From Niallia nealsonii (GTDB lineage: Bacteria > Bacillota > Bacilli > Bacillales > Cytobacillaceae): a stretch of 64,000 bases of DNA. A program made the position numbers and the translations under genes. Under the pieces are notes generated by a model. It made no database searches and had not been told where the DNA came from. It was given only the letters and a program-made list of their open reading frames with translations. Of this stretch, positions 16,490 through 25,222 are shown piece by piece. Each line of letters begins with the position of its first letter. Within the stretch, counting starts at the first letter, position 1. Location of the stretch: the NCBI RefSeq assembly GCF_002835805.1, contig NZ_PISE01000004.1:1-64000 (forward strand). The letters run 5' to 3'.

Positions 16490-17374
16490 CTATTCTACAA
16501 GACCTATTTTTTTAAAATAATCCAATGTTTGTTTTGCTATTTTAAAAGGAGCATCAGCTGGAGCTGGATACATATCTTGTTCAACAACTGCTTCTCCAGC
16601 ATATTGGATACGCTCCAGCGTTTTTGTTAGTTGGACAAAATCAACATCCCCAGATTCTGGGTCGCACATAACACCTGATTGGACACCTTGCGCAAAAGCC
16701 CAGTCGTTTTCTTTGATTTTTTCTCGAATGCTTTTATTACAGTCCTTTAAATGTAAGTATTTAATTCGGTCTTTATGCTTTTGAATAAATGTAATGGGAT
16801 CTCCTCCAGAATACATATGATGTCCTGTATCCAAACAAAGATCGAGATCGATATCCTTTAAAAGTCTTTCGATCTCTTCTTCCGTCTCTACATGTGTTTC
16901 TGCATGTGGATGGAAGACTACTTGAATATCCAATCTAGCTTTGACATAGTCTACTATTTTTTTTATATTAGCAATCATTTGATTCCATTCATCATCATTA
17001 AGCTTTTTTCTTGCAATACGATCGCCAGTAAAAAGATCTGTATACATTCCGTCGATTAATACTAAATATTTTGCGGAAGAAAAGTGGCATTGTAAGGATA
17101 GAATTTTATCTAAGGTTTTATAAATTAGCTGAAAATCATTAATAAATACGATATCCGTCATTAATGTGGTTGCAATTAGCTCCAAATCTCGTTTAGAGAG
17201 CTCTTCCTTCAACTTAATTGGATCTGTAGGGAAATAACCCCAGGGGCCTAACTCTAAAGTCTTATAACCTGCTTCTTTCATTTCATTTAAACATTGCTGC
17301 CATGATACTTGTTTTGGATCATCGGGAAACCATATTCCCCAAGAATCGGGTGCAGTTCCTACTCTTATAGACAT
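16490..17374 (-). CDS. IolE-like sugar-phosphate isomerase/epimerase family protein
   Basis: TIM-barrel protein of the xylose-isomerase-like (AP endonuclease 2) family, 294 aa from the ATG at 17372-17374. The beginning, GTAPDSWGIWFPDDPKQVSW, resembles the inosose dehydratase IolE. Metal-binding candidates are H155 and H157 (FHPHAET), D182 and H185 (LDTGHHM), H208 (LHLKD) and E265 (VVEQDMY). The chosen start follows GAGGAAAGG and overlaps the stop of the upstream gene by 10 nt; the longer upstream start lies wholly inside that gene. Likely a 2-keto-inositol dehydratase or an epimerase acting on the product of the neighbouring dehydrogenases. Confidence 0.82.
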   Translation of the reverse strand: MSIRVGTAPDSWGIWFPDDPKQVSWQQCLNEMKEAGYKTLELGPWGYFPTDPIKLKEELSKRDLELIATTLMTDIVFINDFQLIYKTLDKILSLQCHFSSAKYLVLIDGMYTDLFTGDRIARKKLNDDEWNQMIANIKKIVDYVKARLDIQVVFHPHAETHVETEEEIERLLKDIDLDLCLDTGHHMYSGGDPITFIQKHKDRIKYLHLKDCNKSIREKIKENDWAFAQGVQSGVMCDPESGDVDFVQLTKTLERIQYAGEAVVEQDMYPAPADAPFKIAKQTLDYFKKIGLVE

Positions 17375-18519
17375 AAAGATGTATTCCTTTCCTCTACCTT
17401 TTCCCATTTGTGCGTTTTAGCAGATTTTAAGATAGCTTGAATGCATGTATCAATTTTTGCACCAAATTCAAAATCACACACATAGTCCACATCATTCGTA
17501 AATGCATCTAGTACCTTAGCCACTTCAATAACCTTCATATCATTAAAGCTAATATTAATGCCTGCCGCTGGTTGAAATATTCCATAATCTCCATGATCTG
17601 GACCTAACAATACATTCCTAAATCCTCTATGCGCACTTTCCTCGTTATGGAAATAAACATTAACCTCATTTAGCCTTTCTAAACTAAAGGTAGCTGTACC
17701 TAAAGTACCTTGAATCTCAAATGCTAAATAATTTTTTCTTCCAGTCCCAACACGACTTGTAGATAATTGACCAATGGCACCGGATTGATATAGTGCTGTA
17801 AAAGCTATATAATCTTCTGTTTCAACGCTTGCCATTTCCGATGAGTCTGTTTTTGCTGGTCTTTCAGGAATATAGATTTTTGAAACAGCATGAACAGATT
17901 CAATATCTCCCATAATATATTGCGAAACACTTAATAGATGAGACCCTAAATCACCTAACGCTCCGCTGCCAGCCTGTTTCACAAGGTGTCTCCATGTAAT
18001 CGCAATGGAAGGGTCAAGGAGCATGTCTTGGTCGTAGCGTCCATCAAACCGCATGATTTCACCTAACTTTCCTGACTGTACTAATTGTTTCATATATTCA
18101 GTAGCAGGGTTCATCACATTATTAAAGGCTACATAATTTAATACACCTTTTTCCTTGGCAATTCTGGCTAATTCTTTTGATTCTTCTGCACTTAAAGATA
18201 ATGGTTTTTCACAATACACATTTTTTCCATTTAATAAAGCAGCTTTTGCTATTTCATAATGAAAAACATTTGGAGTGACAATATCGACAATATCAACCTC
18301 ATCTGAATGAATAATATCCATCCAATCTGTCGTCCATTTTTCAAAACCGAATTTCTTAGCCGTTTCTTTGGAAGCGTGTTCATTTACATCCATAATAATT
18401 TTAAAAACTGGTTCACCTATTTTTTCTCCATATAAACGAAAGGCATTTGTATAGGCATTCACATGCGCTGTACACATCCATCCAGCTCCAACCATTCCAA
18501 TATTCACCTTTTTATTCAT
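17365..18519 (-). CDS. Gfo/Idh/MocA oxidoreductase
   Basis: Second Gfo/Idh/MocA dehydrogenase, 384 aa, and first gene of the three-gene operon. The Rossmann loop is GMVGAGWMCTAHVNAY (8-23) and the EKP motif is at 104-106. SGALGDLGSHLLSVSQYIMG (near 190) resembles the levoglucosan/inositol dehydrogenase branch. It differs strongly from the IolW-like gene two places downstream, so the operon holds two oxidoreductases of different subfamilies around an IolE-like enzyme. This fits a pathway oxidising an inositol, inosamine or anhydrosugar. SD GGAAGGGA precedes the ATG. Confidence 0.85.
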   Translation of the reverse strand: MNKKVNIGMVGAGWMCTAHVNAYTNAFRLYGEKIGEPVFKIIMDVNEHASKETAKKFGFEKWTTDWMDIIHSDEVDIVDIVTPNVFHYEIAKAALLNGKNVYCEKPLSLSAEESKELARIAKEKGVLNYVAFNNVMNPATEYMKQLVQSGKLGEIMRFDGRYDQDMLLDPSIAITWRHLVKQAGSGALGDLGSHLLSVSQYIMGDIESVHAVSKIYIPERPAKTDSSEMASVETEDYIAFTALYQSGAIGQLSTSRVGTGRKNYLAFEIQGTLGTATFSLERLNEVNVYFHNEESAHRGFRNVLLGPDHGDYGIFQPAAGINISFNDMKVIEVAKVLDAFTNDVDYVCDFEFGAKIDTCIQAILKSAKTHKWEKVEERNTSLCL

Positions 18520-18637
18520 CTAGTATCCCTTCCTTATAAGTTATTTGCTATTATGTAGATAGTATAATCTGTTTATGTGTAAGAATCATCAGATAAACTT
18601 GCTCAATAAATATCAAAATTTTGCTGTGGGGGTTAGA

Positions 18638-19468
18638 ATGAAAATAAATGAACTTGGAGTTTTGCCTAGCTCCGAATTTTATGCACATACACCTAATGAA
18701 TTTTCTAGAAAACATTTATTTACGCTTCATTTCGCAGGCCGTTATGACTGTAATGTAGATTACATCATTGAAAGAACCTTCCATGACTATTATTTACTTC
18801 TTAAAGTAACTCACGGACAGCTTCGATTAGAGCTTGGCCAACAAATTTTTACTATAAATGCCAATGAATTACTCCTTTTTGATTGTCGTATTCCTCACAA
18901 ATATTATGCAACGAAACCTATTTCTTTTGAATTTATTCATTTTAAGGGAAATGCCAGTAAAGAATTTTACGATATGATTATCCAATTATATGGCCCGGTT
19001 ATATCAGTGTTAAATGACATGGAGGTTATAAAAGCAATAGAAAACATTTTATCCATGCTAGAGCATAATAAAATAAGTGATTTTAAAGCTTCCTACGAAA
19101 TCCATAAAATACTAAGTCTTTTAATAGAGGGAAATCATACAGTATCTTCAGCATCAGACTTAAAAGACGTTATTATATTTATTGATGAAAATAGTGAAAA
19201 GCCCTTAAATATTAATGATTTAGCTAAAATAGCATCACTTAGTGTCTATCACTTTTCTAGAAAATTTAAGAAATTTACTGGTTTGTCACCACATGAATAT
19301 GTCATTCTCAAAAGATTAACACATGCCAAATCCTTACTAAAAAACACGAACTTCTCGATAAATAAAATATCCGACATAATTGGATTTAGTTCACCGTCAC
19401 ATTTTATTGCTTCCTTTAAAAAACATACAAATATGACTCCTAAAGAATTTAAGAATTTCCGTTTTTAG
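18638..19468 (+). CDS. AraC-family transcriptional regulator
   Basis: One-component regulator, 276 aa from the ATG at 18638, chosen because the longer frame lacks an SD and begins outside the family pattern. An N-terminal cupin-like sensor domain (about 15-140) precedes the paired AraC helix-turn-helix motifs (about 180-276: LNINDLAKIASLSVYHFSRKFKKF and ISDIIGFSSPSHFIASFKKH). The gene is divergent from the Gfo/IolE-like operon with a short shared control region, and it presumably activates that operon when its sugar ligand binds. Confidence 0.88.
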   Translation: MKINELGVLPSSEFYAHTPNEFSRKHLFTLHFAGRYDCNVDYIIERTFHDYYLLLKVTHGQLRLELGQQIFTINANELLLFDCRIPHKYYATKPISFEFIHFKGNASKEFYDMIIQLYGPVISVLNDMEVIKAIENILSMLEHNKISDFKASYEIHKILSLLIEGNHTVSSASDLKDVIIFIDENSEKPLNINDLAKIASLSVYHFSRKFKKFTGLSPHEYVILKRLTHAKSLLKNTNFSINKISDIIGFSSPSHFIASFKKHTNMTPKEFKNFRF

Positions 19469-19511
19469 AGGATTAGTGGGCCTGACCCAATCAATTGTGT
19501 ACACAGAGTAG

Positions 19512-19577
19512 TATTATAAAGTGGTAGATAAAGCAGGCAATAAAAGGGAAGTAAAGAGAAAAATTACAGTGAAATAA
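19512..19577 (+). pseudogene. Remnant of a cell-surface Ig-like domain protein
   Basis: A short open stretch reads YYKVVDKAGNKREVKRKITVK then a stop. That is how bacterial Ig-like (DUF5011/HYR-type) repeats at the C-terminus of secreted proteins end. An in-frame stop directly upstream, the absence of any start or SD, and a good terminator directly downstream indicate the surviving 3' end of a larger deleted gene. Confidence 0.5.
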
Positions 19578-19582
19578 GTTCG

Positions 19583-19613
19583 AGAGGCAGCATAATCTTA
19601 TGCTGCCTCTTTT
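19583..19613 (+). terminator. Strong terminator, 13-bp perfect stem
   Basis: AGAGGCAGCATAA (19583-19595) and TTATGCTGCCTCT (19598-19610), then TTTT. It probably served the lost surface-protein gene and now ends AraC-gene transcription. It also lies downstream of the convergent comK gene. Confidence 0.85.
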
Positions 19614-19653
19614 GGTATGTCTAGTATGGAACAAAAAAGGAAACATAATTTAT

Positions 19654-20130
19654 TTAGGATTTTACAACTTCCCCCTCCAACGCCTTCACACATAACCATG
19701 TGCGGTACATCTGCTTTTCTAACAAATAAAGGGATTCTTCTAGCAAGAGTTCTTGGCCATTTTTAAAGATGATTTTTGCAGAATAGGTAGAAGTAGGGTG
19801 TTTTTGGATGGATTCTACTTGATGGAAGAAAATCCAGTGGCAGTTTATGTGATTGGGAGAATGGGTTGGGAAGGCATAGATGTTTTTTTGTGGATAGAGG
19901 GGGATAGGAATTTTCTTTTTTATCCCGGTTAAATAGATAAGCGATTTTCTTCTGCCGTTATAGTCAGAGCCGCCTTTTAGTGCTGCTTGTTGGATTAGTT
20001 GCAGTGGGGTTTGTTTAATGAATAGTTTTTGATCTCCTTCTAATACAATGGTGCTGTATTTGTGATGGAAAGAGGGTTTAAGTGCAAGGGTTTGGTCATT
20101 GATTTCATAATTGGGTAAAATGGTTGGCAT
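19654..20130 (-). CDS. comK: Competence transcription factor ComK family protein
   Basis: Protein of 158 aa with the ComK pattern: NYEINDQTLALKP at the N-terminus, a YNGRRKSLIYLTGIKKKIPIPL core (about 57-79), FPTHSP and the basic-aromatic region SPNHINCHWIFFHQVE. ComK activates DNA-uptake genes in B. subtilis. Here it is shorter than the 192-aa B. subtilis protein and ends soon after WLCVKALEGEVV, so the C-terminal tail that MecA recognises for degradation there may be reduced. The SD (AAAAGGAGTG) lies well upstream of the ATG. It may be one of two ComK paralogues, as is common in relatives. Confidence 0.85.
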   Translation of the reverse strand: MPTILPNYEINDQTLALKPSFHHKYSTIVLEGDQKLFIKQTPLQLIQQAALKGGSDYNGRRKSLIYLTGIKKKIPIPLYPQKNIYAFPTHSPNHINCHWIFFHQVESIQKHPTSTYSAKIIFKNGQELLLEESLYLLEKQMYRTWLCVKALEGEVVKS

Positions 20131-20274
20131 AAATAGTGGACACTCCTTTTGGGGAATTTAAGATAAATGAGAGGAAGTATGGTGGAAAGAATAGTGGAGC
20201 AAACGTAATATGGCACTAAGTTTGAGAATATATAAATGTTTAGTACATATAGATGAAGACGTTAAACATGGATG

Positions 20275-20523
20275 CTATTCATTTATATCTCTATCCATTT
20301 GTATTTTGAATTGTTCTAAGGAAGAAGGAATTTGGATACCAAGTACGGCACAAATTTTATAATAGCTATGAACTTTTGGTTCTGCTTTGCCGTTTTCAAT
20401 TCTGCCAATATGTGTGGTGCTTAAGCCAGCTTTTTCAGCAAGTTCTTCTTGGGTAATTCCTTTTAGTTGTCTTGTGAGTTTAATATTAGCAGCCAATAGT
20501 TTGTAAAAGTTTTTCTTCTCCAT
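20275..20523 (-). CDS. XRE-family transcriptional regulator, 82 aa
   Basis: Single-domain Cro/CI-type DNA-binding protein. The helix-turn-helix occupies about residues 14-65 (LTRQLKGITQEELAEKAGLS, then THIGRIENGKAEPK). The C-terminus lacks a Sin-type or ligand domain. A 9-bp inverted repeat overlaps its own SD, which suggests autoregulation. It stands alone between comK and a membrane-protein gene. The target genes are unknown. Confidence 0.85.
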   Translation of the reverse strand: MEKKNFYKLLAANIKLTRQLKGITQEELAEKAGLSTTHIGRIENGKAEPKVHSYYKICAVLGIQIPSSLEQFKIQMDRDINE

Positions 20524-20524
20524 T

Positions 20525-20548
20525 TAGTAGCAATCCTTTTTGCTACTA
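20525..20548 (-). promoter_or_regulatory. Probable autoregulatory operator of the XRE gene
   Basis: TAGTAGCAA (20525-20533) and TTGCTACTA (20540-20548) form perfect 9-bp arms around a 6-bp spacer that contains the AGGA of the SD. Binding of the XRE protein here would block its own gene. The remaining 20549-20784 interval is AT-rich with no further gene. Confidence 0.55.
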
Positions 20549-20784
20549 TTATCTAATCGTATATAAGATGCAACCATAACCTATAGGTGAGATATTGTTA
20601 ATATATGTAAAATGCATGGAGTTTTTTTATTAGATATTTCAATTTTTCTATTAGTAGATTTGGAATAATAGTTTTGACTAAGGGGTCAGACCCTTTATAA
20701 GGACAAAATGAGGAATTTTTCTTTTTTAGAAGGACATTAGTAGTAATTGAAGTCGGTCTTCCTATTTGTTGTAACTGCTAAACT

Positions 20785-20843
20785 AAAAAGGTTCTTACGC
20801 TTATTCGGTGTTTCTTCACCAAGAGTGCGTAAAGAACCTTTTT
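20785..20843 (-). terminator. Bidirectional terminator after the membrane-protein gene
   Basis: AAAAAGGTTCTTACGC (20785-20800) pairs with GCGTAAAGAACCTTTTT (20827-20843) with one bulged A. T runs are present on both strands. Confidence 0.8.
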
Positions 20844-20861
20844 CACTTTAACGGTTACAGT

Positions 20862-21587
20862 TTAAATATCTAAGGTGTTTTCTTCTTTCCTTTGCATTTT
20901 TCTGCTATCTTTCAGCAAAACGGAAAAATACAATATTAGTGTAATCGAAGTGAATAATGATACTAATCTTGTTAATTGAATATATAACGATTCGATTATT
21001 CCTGCATCTAGGAGAAATAAAAAAATATAGACGCAGGCATATAGCGACGCAAAAAAAACATTTAGAAAACAAATGACTTTATATGAACTTTTCTGTTCTT
21101 TTTTTAAAAAAATCAACATAAGTACAGCGATAGCTATTGCACCTAGCAGATGAAATAGGTCTGAGAGAAGAAAAATCCCCGCAATAAGAGCATCACTTCC
21201 AACTTGAAGATCAATTAGGGCATAATTAAATGCATCTAACATCTTTCCTAACAATCTTAATGTAAAGCCTGCCAAGATCAAGAGCATAAGCTTCTTTAAT
21301 CCAAAATGGATCCCTTGTTTATAAAGAAATCGAATAAATAGAAAGAGAAGGAAGGCTCCGACAATATTCAAAATATCTGAGACGACAAAAACAGAGTAGG
21401 ACTCGAATGGTTTTGTTAAGGAATCATTTACAAAATAAAACAACATCACTACTAGCCATAAAAGACCTCCAATTAATCCGAGTCGGGCAGGATTCTTTAA
21501 GGATTTGTCTGTGATACTGGTTAAAACAGAAACATTTTTTGCAAGATTGATGCTGCCAGAACCCATTACATCATTACTCTTCGCCAT
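20862..21587 (-). CDS. Multi-pass membrane protein of unknown function
   Basis: Protein of 241 aa with about six to seven hydrophobic segments (about 38-56, 68-88, 96-115, 133-160, 168-190, 200-224) and a hydrophilic N-terminus of 35 residues that lacks a signal peptide. The basic C-terminus (KDSRKMQRKEE) should be cytoplasmic. No catalytic motif or known family is recognised. It has its own SD (AAAGGGGGAA) and terminator, so it is monocistronic. Confidence 0.7.
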   Translation of the reverse strand: MAKSNDVMGSGSINLAKNVSVLTSITDKSLKNPARLGLIGGLLWLVVMLFYFVNDSLTKPFESYSVFVVSDILNIVGAFLLFLFIRFLYKQGIHFGLKKLMLLILAGFTLRLLGKMLDAFNYALIDLQVGSDALIAGIFLLSDLFHLLGAIAIAVLMLIFLKKEQKSSYKVICFLNVFFASLYACVYIFLFLLDAGIIESLYIQLTRLVSLFTSITLILYFSVLLKDSRKMQRKEENTLDI

Positions 21588-22264
21588 TATTGTTTCCCCC
21601 TTTGATGTTTGAAGAGCATTTATGACATGAGAAAGTATAGAATAAATACCCTATACAATTATATTTGCAATCAGGGAAAAAATAACTTGGATGATAAGTA
21701 AGTAAAAAATATTATCTTATTCAACAATCAGGTGCTTTAATGTCAACGCTATGGATTATGGTATAGGGCATGTGAGAAACAGAAAAGTAAAAGTAAAACA
21801 AATGAAGCTAGAGAAAAAAATGGGGTAATGTAGCATTTGTTATAAATTCTCTATATGCATTATTTTTCTTCCAACAAACGACAAATAGTGATATACTCTC
21901 TAGGAAAATATTACTCTGTATTTACAAAAATTACATAATGTAGTGCCAAAAGTACGAATAGGTTTCTTAAAGGTTTAGGAATTTTTATGGAAGTCATGCA
22001 AAAGAAATGAAAAAGAAAGAGAACTCAGAAGATCGAATTTATCACTATTTAACGGGCTTTTGGCCCCACCTAAGGGAGTATGAGAGAAAATGAGAAATCT
22101 AGGTGGAGAGAAAATTGCCCTTAAAAGTTTGATTAAAGTTTTACTTTATAACAAATAGTCTTTTAAGAAATTAATTTTTTTGACAAATGAAATTATTAAA
22201 GGTGAATTATTCCTTATTCGGTTTGAATCAGGGAATTAATTAGTCCAGTAGGGAGAGAGCAAAG
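21588..22264 (+). other. Intergenic region with an ACGGGC-type repeat
   Basis: About 680 bp of AT-rich DNA without a convincing gene. It contains one full copy of the second repeat family (22049-22134) and, at its right end, the SD of the small membrane-protein ORF. Otherwise nothing stands out. Confidence 0.6.
22049..22134 (+). repeat. ACGGGC-type intergenic repeat, long form
   Basis: TTAACGGGCTTTTGGCCCC, ACCTAAG, a GAGAAAATGAGAAAT segment, CTAGGTGG and finally TTGCCCTTAA. Inner ACCTA/TAGGT and outer GGGC/GCCC can pair, giving a long imperfect hairpin. The same order of blocks recurs at 53655-53756 (inverted) and 62365-62470. Confidence 0.75.
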
Positions 22265-22543
22265 TTGTTGTGGGTAGTTCTTGGTATTGTAATATTTATT
22301 ATTGGAACGATTATAACTAGACATATAGGTGGTGGTGTTCTAGCTTTAGTAGCTTTTATACTTTGGAGATTAGGAATGCTAGGGATTGTCATTTCATGGA
22401 TAATTAGAATAACAAAAACAGCATATAATTATCTAAGAGCCATTATTGAGGTTTTAAAAGATGAATTTTTTGCTAAAAGCGAAGAGGGCTTAATACTATT
22501 TAATACAAAAATTGATTTGATTTTAAGTTTCGTTCTTTTGTGA
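22265..22543 (+). CDS. Small membrane protein, hypothetical
   Basis: ORF of 92 aa with a TTG start behind GGGAGAGAG. Two hydrophobic segments (about 2-18 and 24-50) are followed by an amphipathic stretch and a final hydrophobic tail (LILSFVLL). A clear terminator lies 40 bp downstream, which supports transcription of this interval. No family is recognised, and part of the C-terminus could be out of place if the frame has shifted. Confidence 0.45.
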   Translation: MLWVVLGIVIFIIGTIITRHIGGGVLALVAFILWRLGMLGIVISWIIRITKTAYNYLRAIIEVLKDEFFAKSEEGLILFNTKIDLILSFVLL

Positions 22544-22583
22544 ATATATGTTTAAAAACAAGAGGGCAGATGCTCTAAACTGG

Positions 22584-22635
22584 TACCTGTAGCTAGGACA
22601 CTTGAAAAAGAGTGTTTCATCTACAGGTATTTTTT
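22584..22635 (+). terminator. Terminator with two nested stems
   Basis: Outer stem TACCTGTAG (22584-22592) / CTACAGGTA (22621-22629), inner ACACT / AGTGT, then six Ts. It serves the ORF ending at 22543. Confidence 0.8.
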
Positions 22636-22847
22636 ATATACTTGAATTTCAAGATGTGAAGAATAGAGGAAAACATGAGCAAGATAATATTTTCAACTAA
22701 ACAGAGAAAAATATTTTAAAAGAATCCAAATGTACAGTGTGTTAGCGAGGGGGCTATTATATATAAAAGCTAAATATCCAATTACTATGTTAACAAACTT
22801 TACAAGTTCATTGATATAGACTTTATTTATGAATATATTATTCGTAG

Positions 22848-22864
22848 AACTGGTCGTACCAGTT
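22848..22864 (+). promoter_or_regulatory. GntR-type operator, site 1
   Basis: AACTGGTCGTACCAGTT: perfect 7-bp arms with a 3-bp centre. It is one of four copies of AACTGGT-N3-ACC(A/G)(G/C)TT in this island and lies 121 bp upstream of the molybdopterin oxidoreductase gene. Confidence 0.7.
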
Positions 22865-22985
22865 TTTGAAATCAATAATAGATCCTCTATTAACTCTATA
22901 AATAGAGAAATAGAAAATGCAATTCACTAGGATGCCTACAGTTTAATCAAATATCTGTAAAAATTTTAGGAAAGGGGCCAACTAT

Positions 22986-25055
22986 ATGACCGATTTTGTA
23001 AAGCAAACAACGGGTGTTTTTCCTTCTGTTTGTTCACTTGACTGCCCGGACCAATGTGGTTTACTTCTTCATAAGGAAAATGGAAGGATTGTAAAGGTGG
23101 AGGGAGATCCGAATCATCCAGTTACAAAGGGGAATATCTGCAATAAGGTAAGGCATATGACAGAGCGGATTTATCATCGAGATCGCTTGAGGTACCCTTT
23201 AAAGCGTATAGGTGCAAAGGGAGAGGGGAAATTTACGCGAATTAGTTGGGAAGAGGCTGTGGATACGATTGCTTCAAGGTGGAAAAAACAAATAAAAGAA
23301 TATGGTTCGGAAAGTATTCTTCCATACAGCTTTTATGGCAATATGGGCAGATTGAATGCGGAAGGAATGGATCGTAGGTTTTTTCATCGTCTAGGTGCTT
23401 CAAAGCTTGATCGTACCATTTGCGCATCGGCTGGTTCAATTGGCTATAAGTATACGATGGGAGATAGTTTAGGGATAGACCCTGAGGATACTATTCATTC
23501 CAAATTAATTATTTTTTGGGGCATTAATGCGGTAAGCACAAATATGCATCAAGTCGCATTAGCTCAACAAGCTCGGAAGCAAAATGGAGCGAAAATTATT
23601 GTTATCGATGTTCATAAAAACCAAACGGGACGTTTTGCAGATTGGTTTATTCCTATTAAGCCAGGAACCGATAGTGCCCTAGCCTTAGGCATCATAAATA
23701 TTTTGTTTGCTGAAGATATGATTGACCACGATTTTCTAGATACGTATACAATTGGAAAAGATGAATTGAGGCAGCATGTATTACAATATGATGCCCAGTC
23801 TGTTGCGGAAATAACGGGTGTGCCGGTTAATGATATATATAAGCTTGCGAGGATGTATGGAAAAGCGAGTCCATCTTTTATACGAATCGGGAATGGGCCG
23901 CAGCATCATGATAATGGTGGAATGTTCGTTCGTACCATTTCCTGTCTTCCTGCTTTAACGGGACAATGGCTTCTAAAAGGCGGGGGAGCCATTAAAGGCA
24001 ATTCAGGCTATTTGGCTAGTGATACAGACTATTTGCAACGAGCAGATTTGTTAAAAAATAAATCTACTCGAATCATTAATATGAACCTGTTAGGTGAGGC
24101 TCTTCATGATGTAACGCAGCCAGTAAAATCCCTTTTTGTTTACTCCTGCAATCCGGCAGTGGTTGCCCCTAATGCCAATAAAGTAAGAGAAGGACTTAAA
24201 CGTGAGGACTTGTTTCTTGTTGTACATGACTTATTTTTAACGGAAACAGCTAAGTTTGCTGATATTGTATTGCCGGCAACATCGTCCTATGAAAATATGG
24301 ATTTTTACACTTCCTATTGGCATCAGTATATTCAACTTCAGCAGTCGATTATTGAACCTTATAATGAATCGAAATCGAATGTCGATGTTTTCCGATTATT
24401 AGCAAATGTAATGGGATTTAAAGAAGAATTGTTTCAAGAAAGTGAAGCAGAAATGGCAGCACATTCATTTAAGCATCCTAATAATGTTTATTTAGAGCAT
24501 TTCACATTTGAAGAATTAGTAGAGCATCATTATTTAAAAGCGAAGATAAAGCCATTATTTCCAGGACATCTTCCAACACCTAGCGGGAAAATAGAGCTTT
24601 ATTCTGAAAAAATGCAAGAGGATGGCTTTCCGGCACTGCCTACTTATGTCCCGCTAAAAGATGATAGCGGTTTGCCGTTTCTATATGTACCGGCTCCGAA
24701 TCATAATTATTTAAATTCGACATTTTCTAATATAGAAAAACATCAGAAGATGGAAAAAGAGGCCAAATTATATATGAATCATCAAGATGCTTTATATTTA
24801 GGCATTAAAGCTGGAGAAATGGTGAGAATTTGGAATAAGCAAGGAGAATGTGTGCTAAAAGCAGAGATTGGCGAAAGTGTGCTTCCAGGTGTGGTTGTAT
24901 CTCAAGGCATATGGGCAGATCAAGAAGGGAAAAAACAATTGATCAACGCACTTACTCCAGATCGATTATCGGACATGGGAGGAGGGGCTACCTTCTTTTC
25001 GGGACGAGTAGCTGTGCAAAGATGGCAAAGAAGTGAAAGTCTGAACAAGGAGTGA
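22986..25055 (+). CDS. Molybdopterin oxidoreductase (YyaE-like)
   Basis: Mo/W-bis-MGD enzyme of 689 aa. An N-terminal 4Fe-4S motif is formed by C16, C20, C24 and C52 (VCSLDCPDQCG, then KGNICNK). The molybdopterin oxidoreductase domain follows, and a dinucleotide-binding domain of the DMSO-reductase family lies at the C-terminus (about 570-680). The best recalled relative is B. subtilis YyaE, whose substrate is not established. No Tat signal is present, so it is cytoplasmic. No partner electron-transfer gene adjoins it. The SD AGGAAAGGGG precedes the ATG. The operator at 22848 ties it to the neighbouring catabolic island. Confidence 0.88.
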   Translation: MTDFVKQTTGVFPSVCSLDCPDQCGLLLHKENGRIVKVEGDPNHPVTKGNICNKVRHMTERIYHRDRLRYPLKRIGAKGEGKFTRISWEEAVDTIASRWKKQIKEYGSESILPYSFYGNMGRLNAEGMDRRFFHRLGASKLDRTICASAGSIGYKYTMGDSLGIDPEDTIHSKLIIFWGINAVSTNMHQVALAQQARKQNGAKIIVIDVHKNQTGRFADWFIPIKPGTDSALALGIINILFAEDMIDHDFLDTYTIGKDELRQHVLQYDAQSVAEITGVPVNDIYKLARMYGKASPSFIRIGNGPQHHDNGGMFVRTISCLPALTGQWLLKGGGAIKGNSGYLASDTDYLQRADLLKNKSTRIINMNLLGEALHDVTQPVKSLFVYSCNPAVVAPNANKVREGLKREDLFLVVHDLFLTETAKFADIVLPATSSYENMDFYTSYWHQYIQLQQSIIEPYNESKSNVDVFRLLANVMGFKEELFQESEAEMAAHSFKHPNNVYLEHFTFEELVEHHYLKAKIKPLFPGHLPTPSGKIELYSEKMQEDGFPALPTYVPLKDDSGLPFLYVPAPNHNYLNSTFSNIEKHQKMEKEAKLYMNHQDALYLGIKAGEMVRIWNKQGECVLKAEIGESVLPGVVVSQGIWADQEGKKQLINALTPDRLSDMGGGATFFSGRVAVQRWQRSESLNKE

Positions 25056-25200
25056 AATTTTTATACTGGTTTTACTTAGTAGGCATGATTCTTGGATTCA
25101 TGCTTTTTCATTAAGTTTAAACATTATATATTTAATATTTTAAATATAAAGAAAATTGTGTGTTATTAAATCTTACATGTTCGTTGATACAATTTGTTTT

Positions 25201-25216
25201 TTTAACTATAGTTAAA
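25201..25216 (+). promoter_or_regulatory. Perfect 16-bp palindrome next to operator site 2
   Basis: TTTAACTATAGTTAAA is its own reverse complement and ends 6 bp before the second AACTGGT operator. It may bind a second regulator or overlap a promoter; the function is unknown. Confidence 0.4.
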
Positions 25217-25222
25217 TTGTAG

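Noticed and set aside
20680-20712. GGGGTCAGACCC palindrome near 20690 as a possible IS end
   Set aside because: No partner end or transposase lies nearby; too short to support a mobile element.
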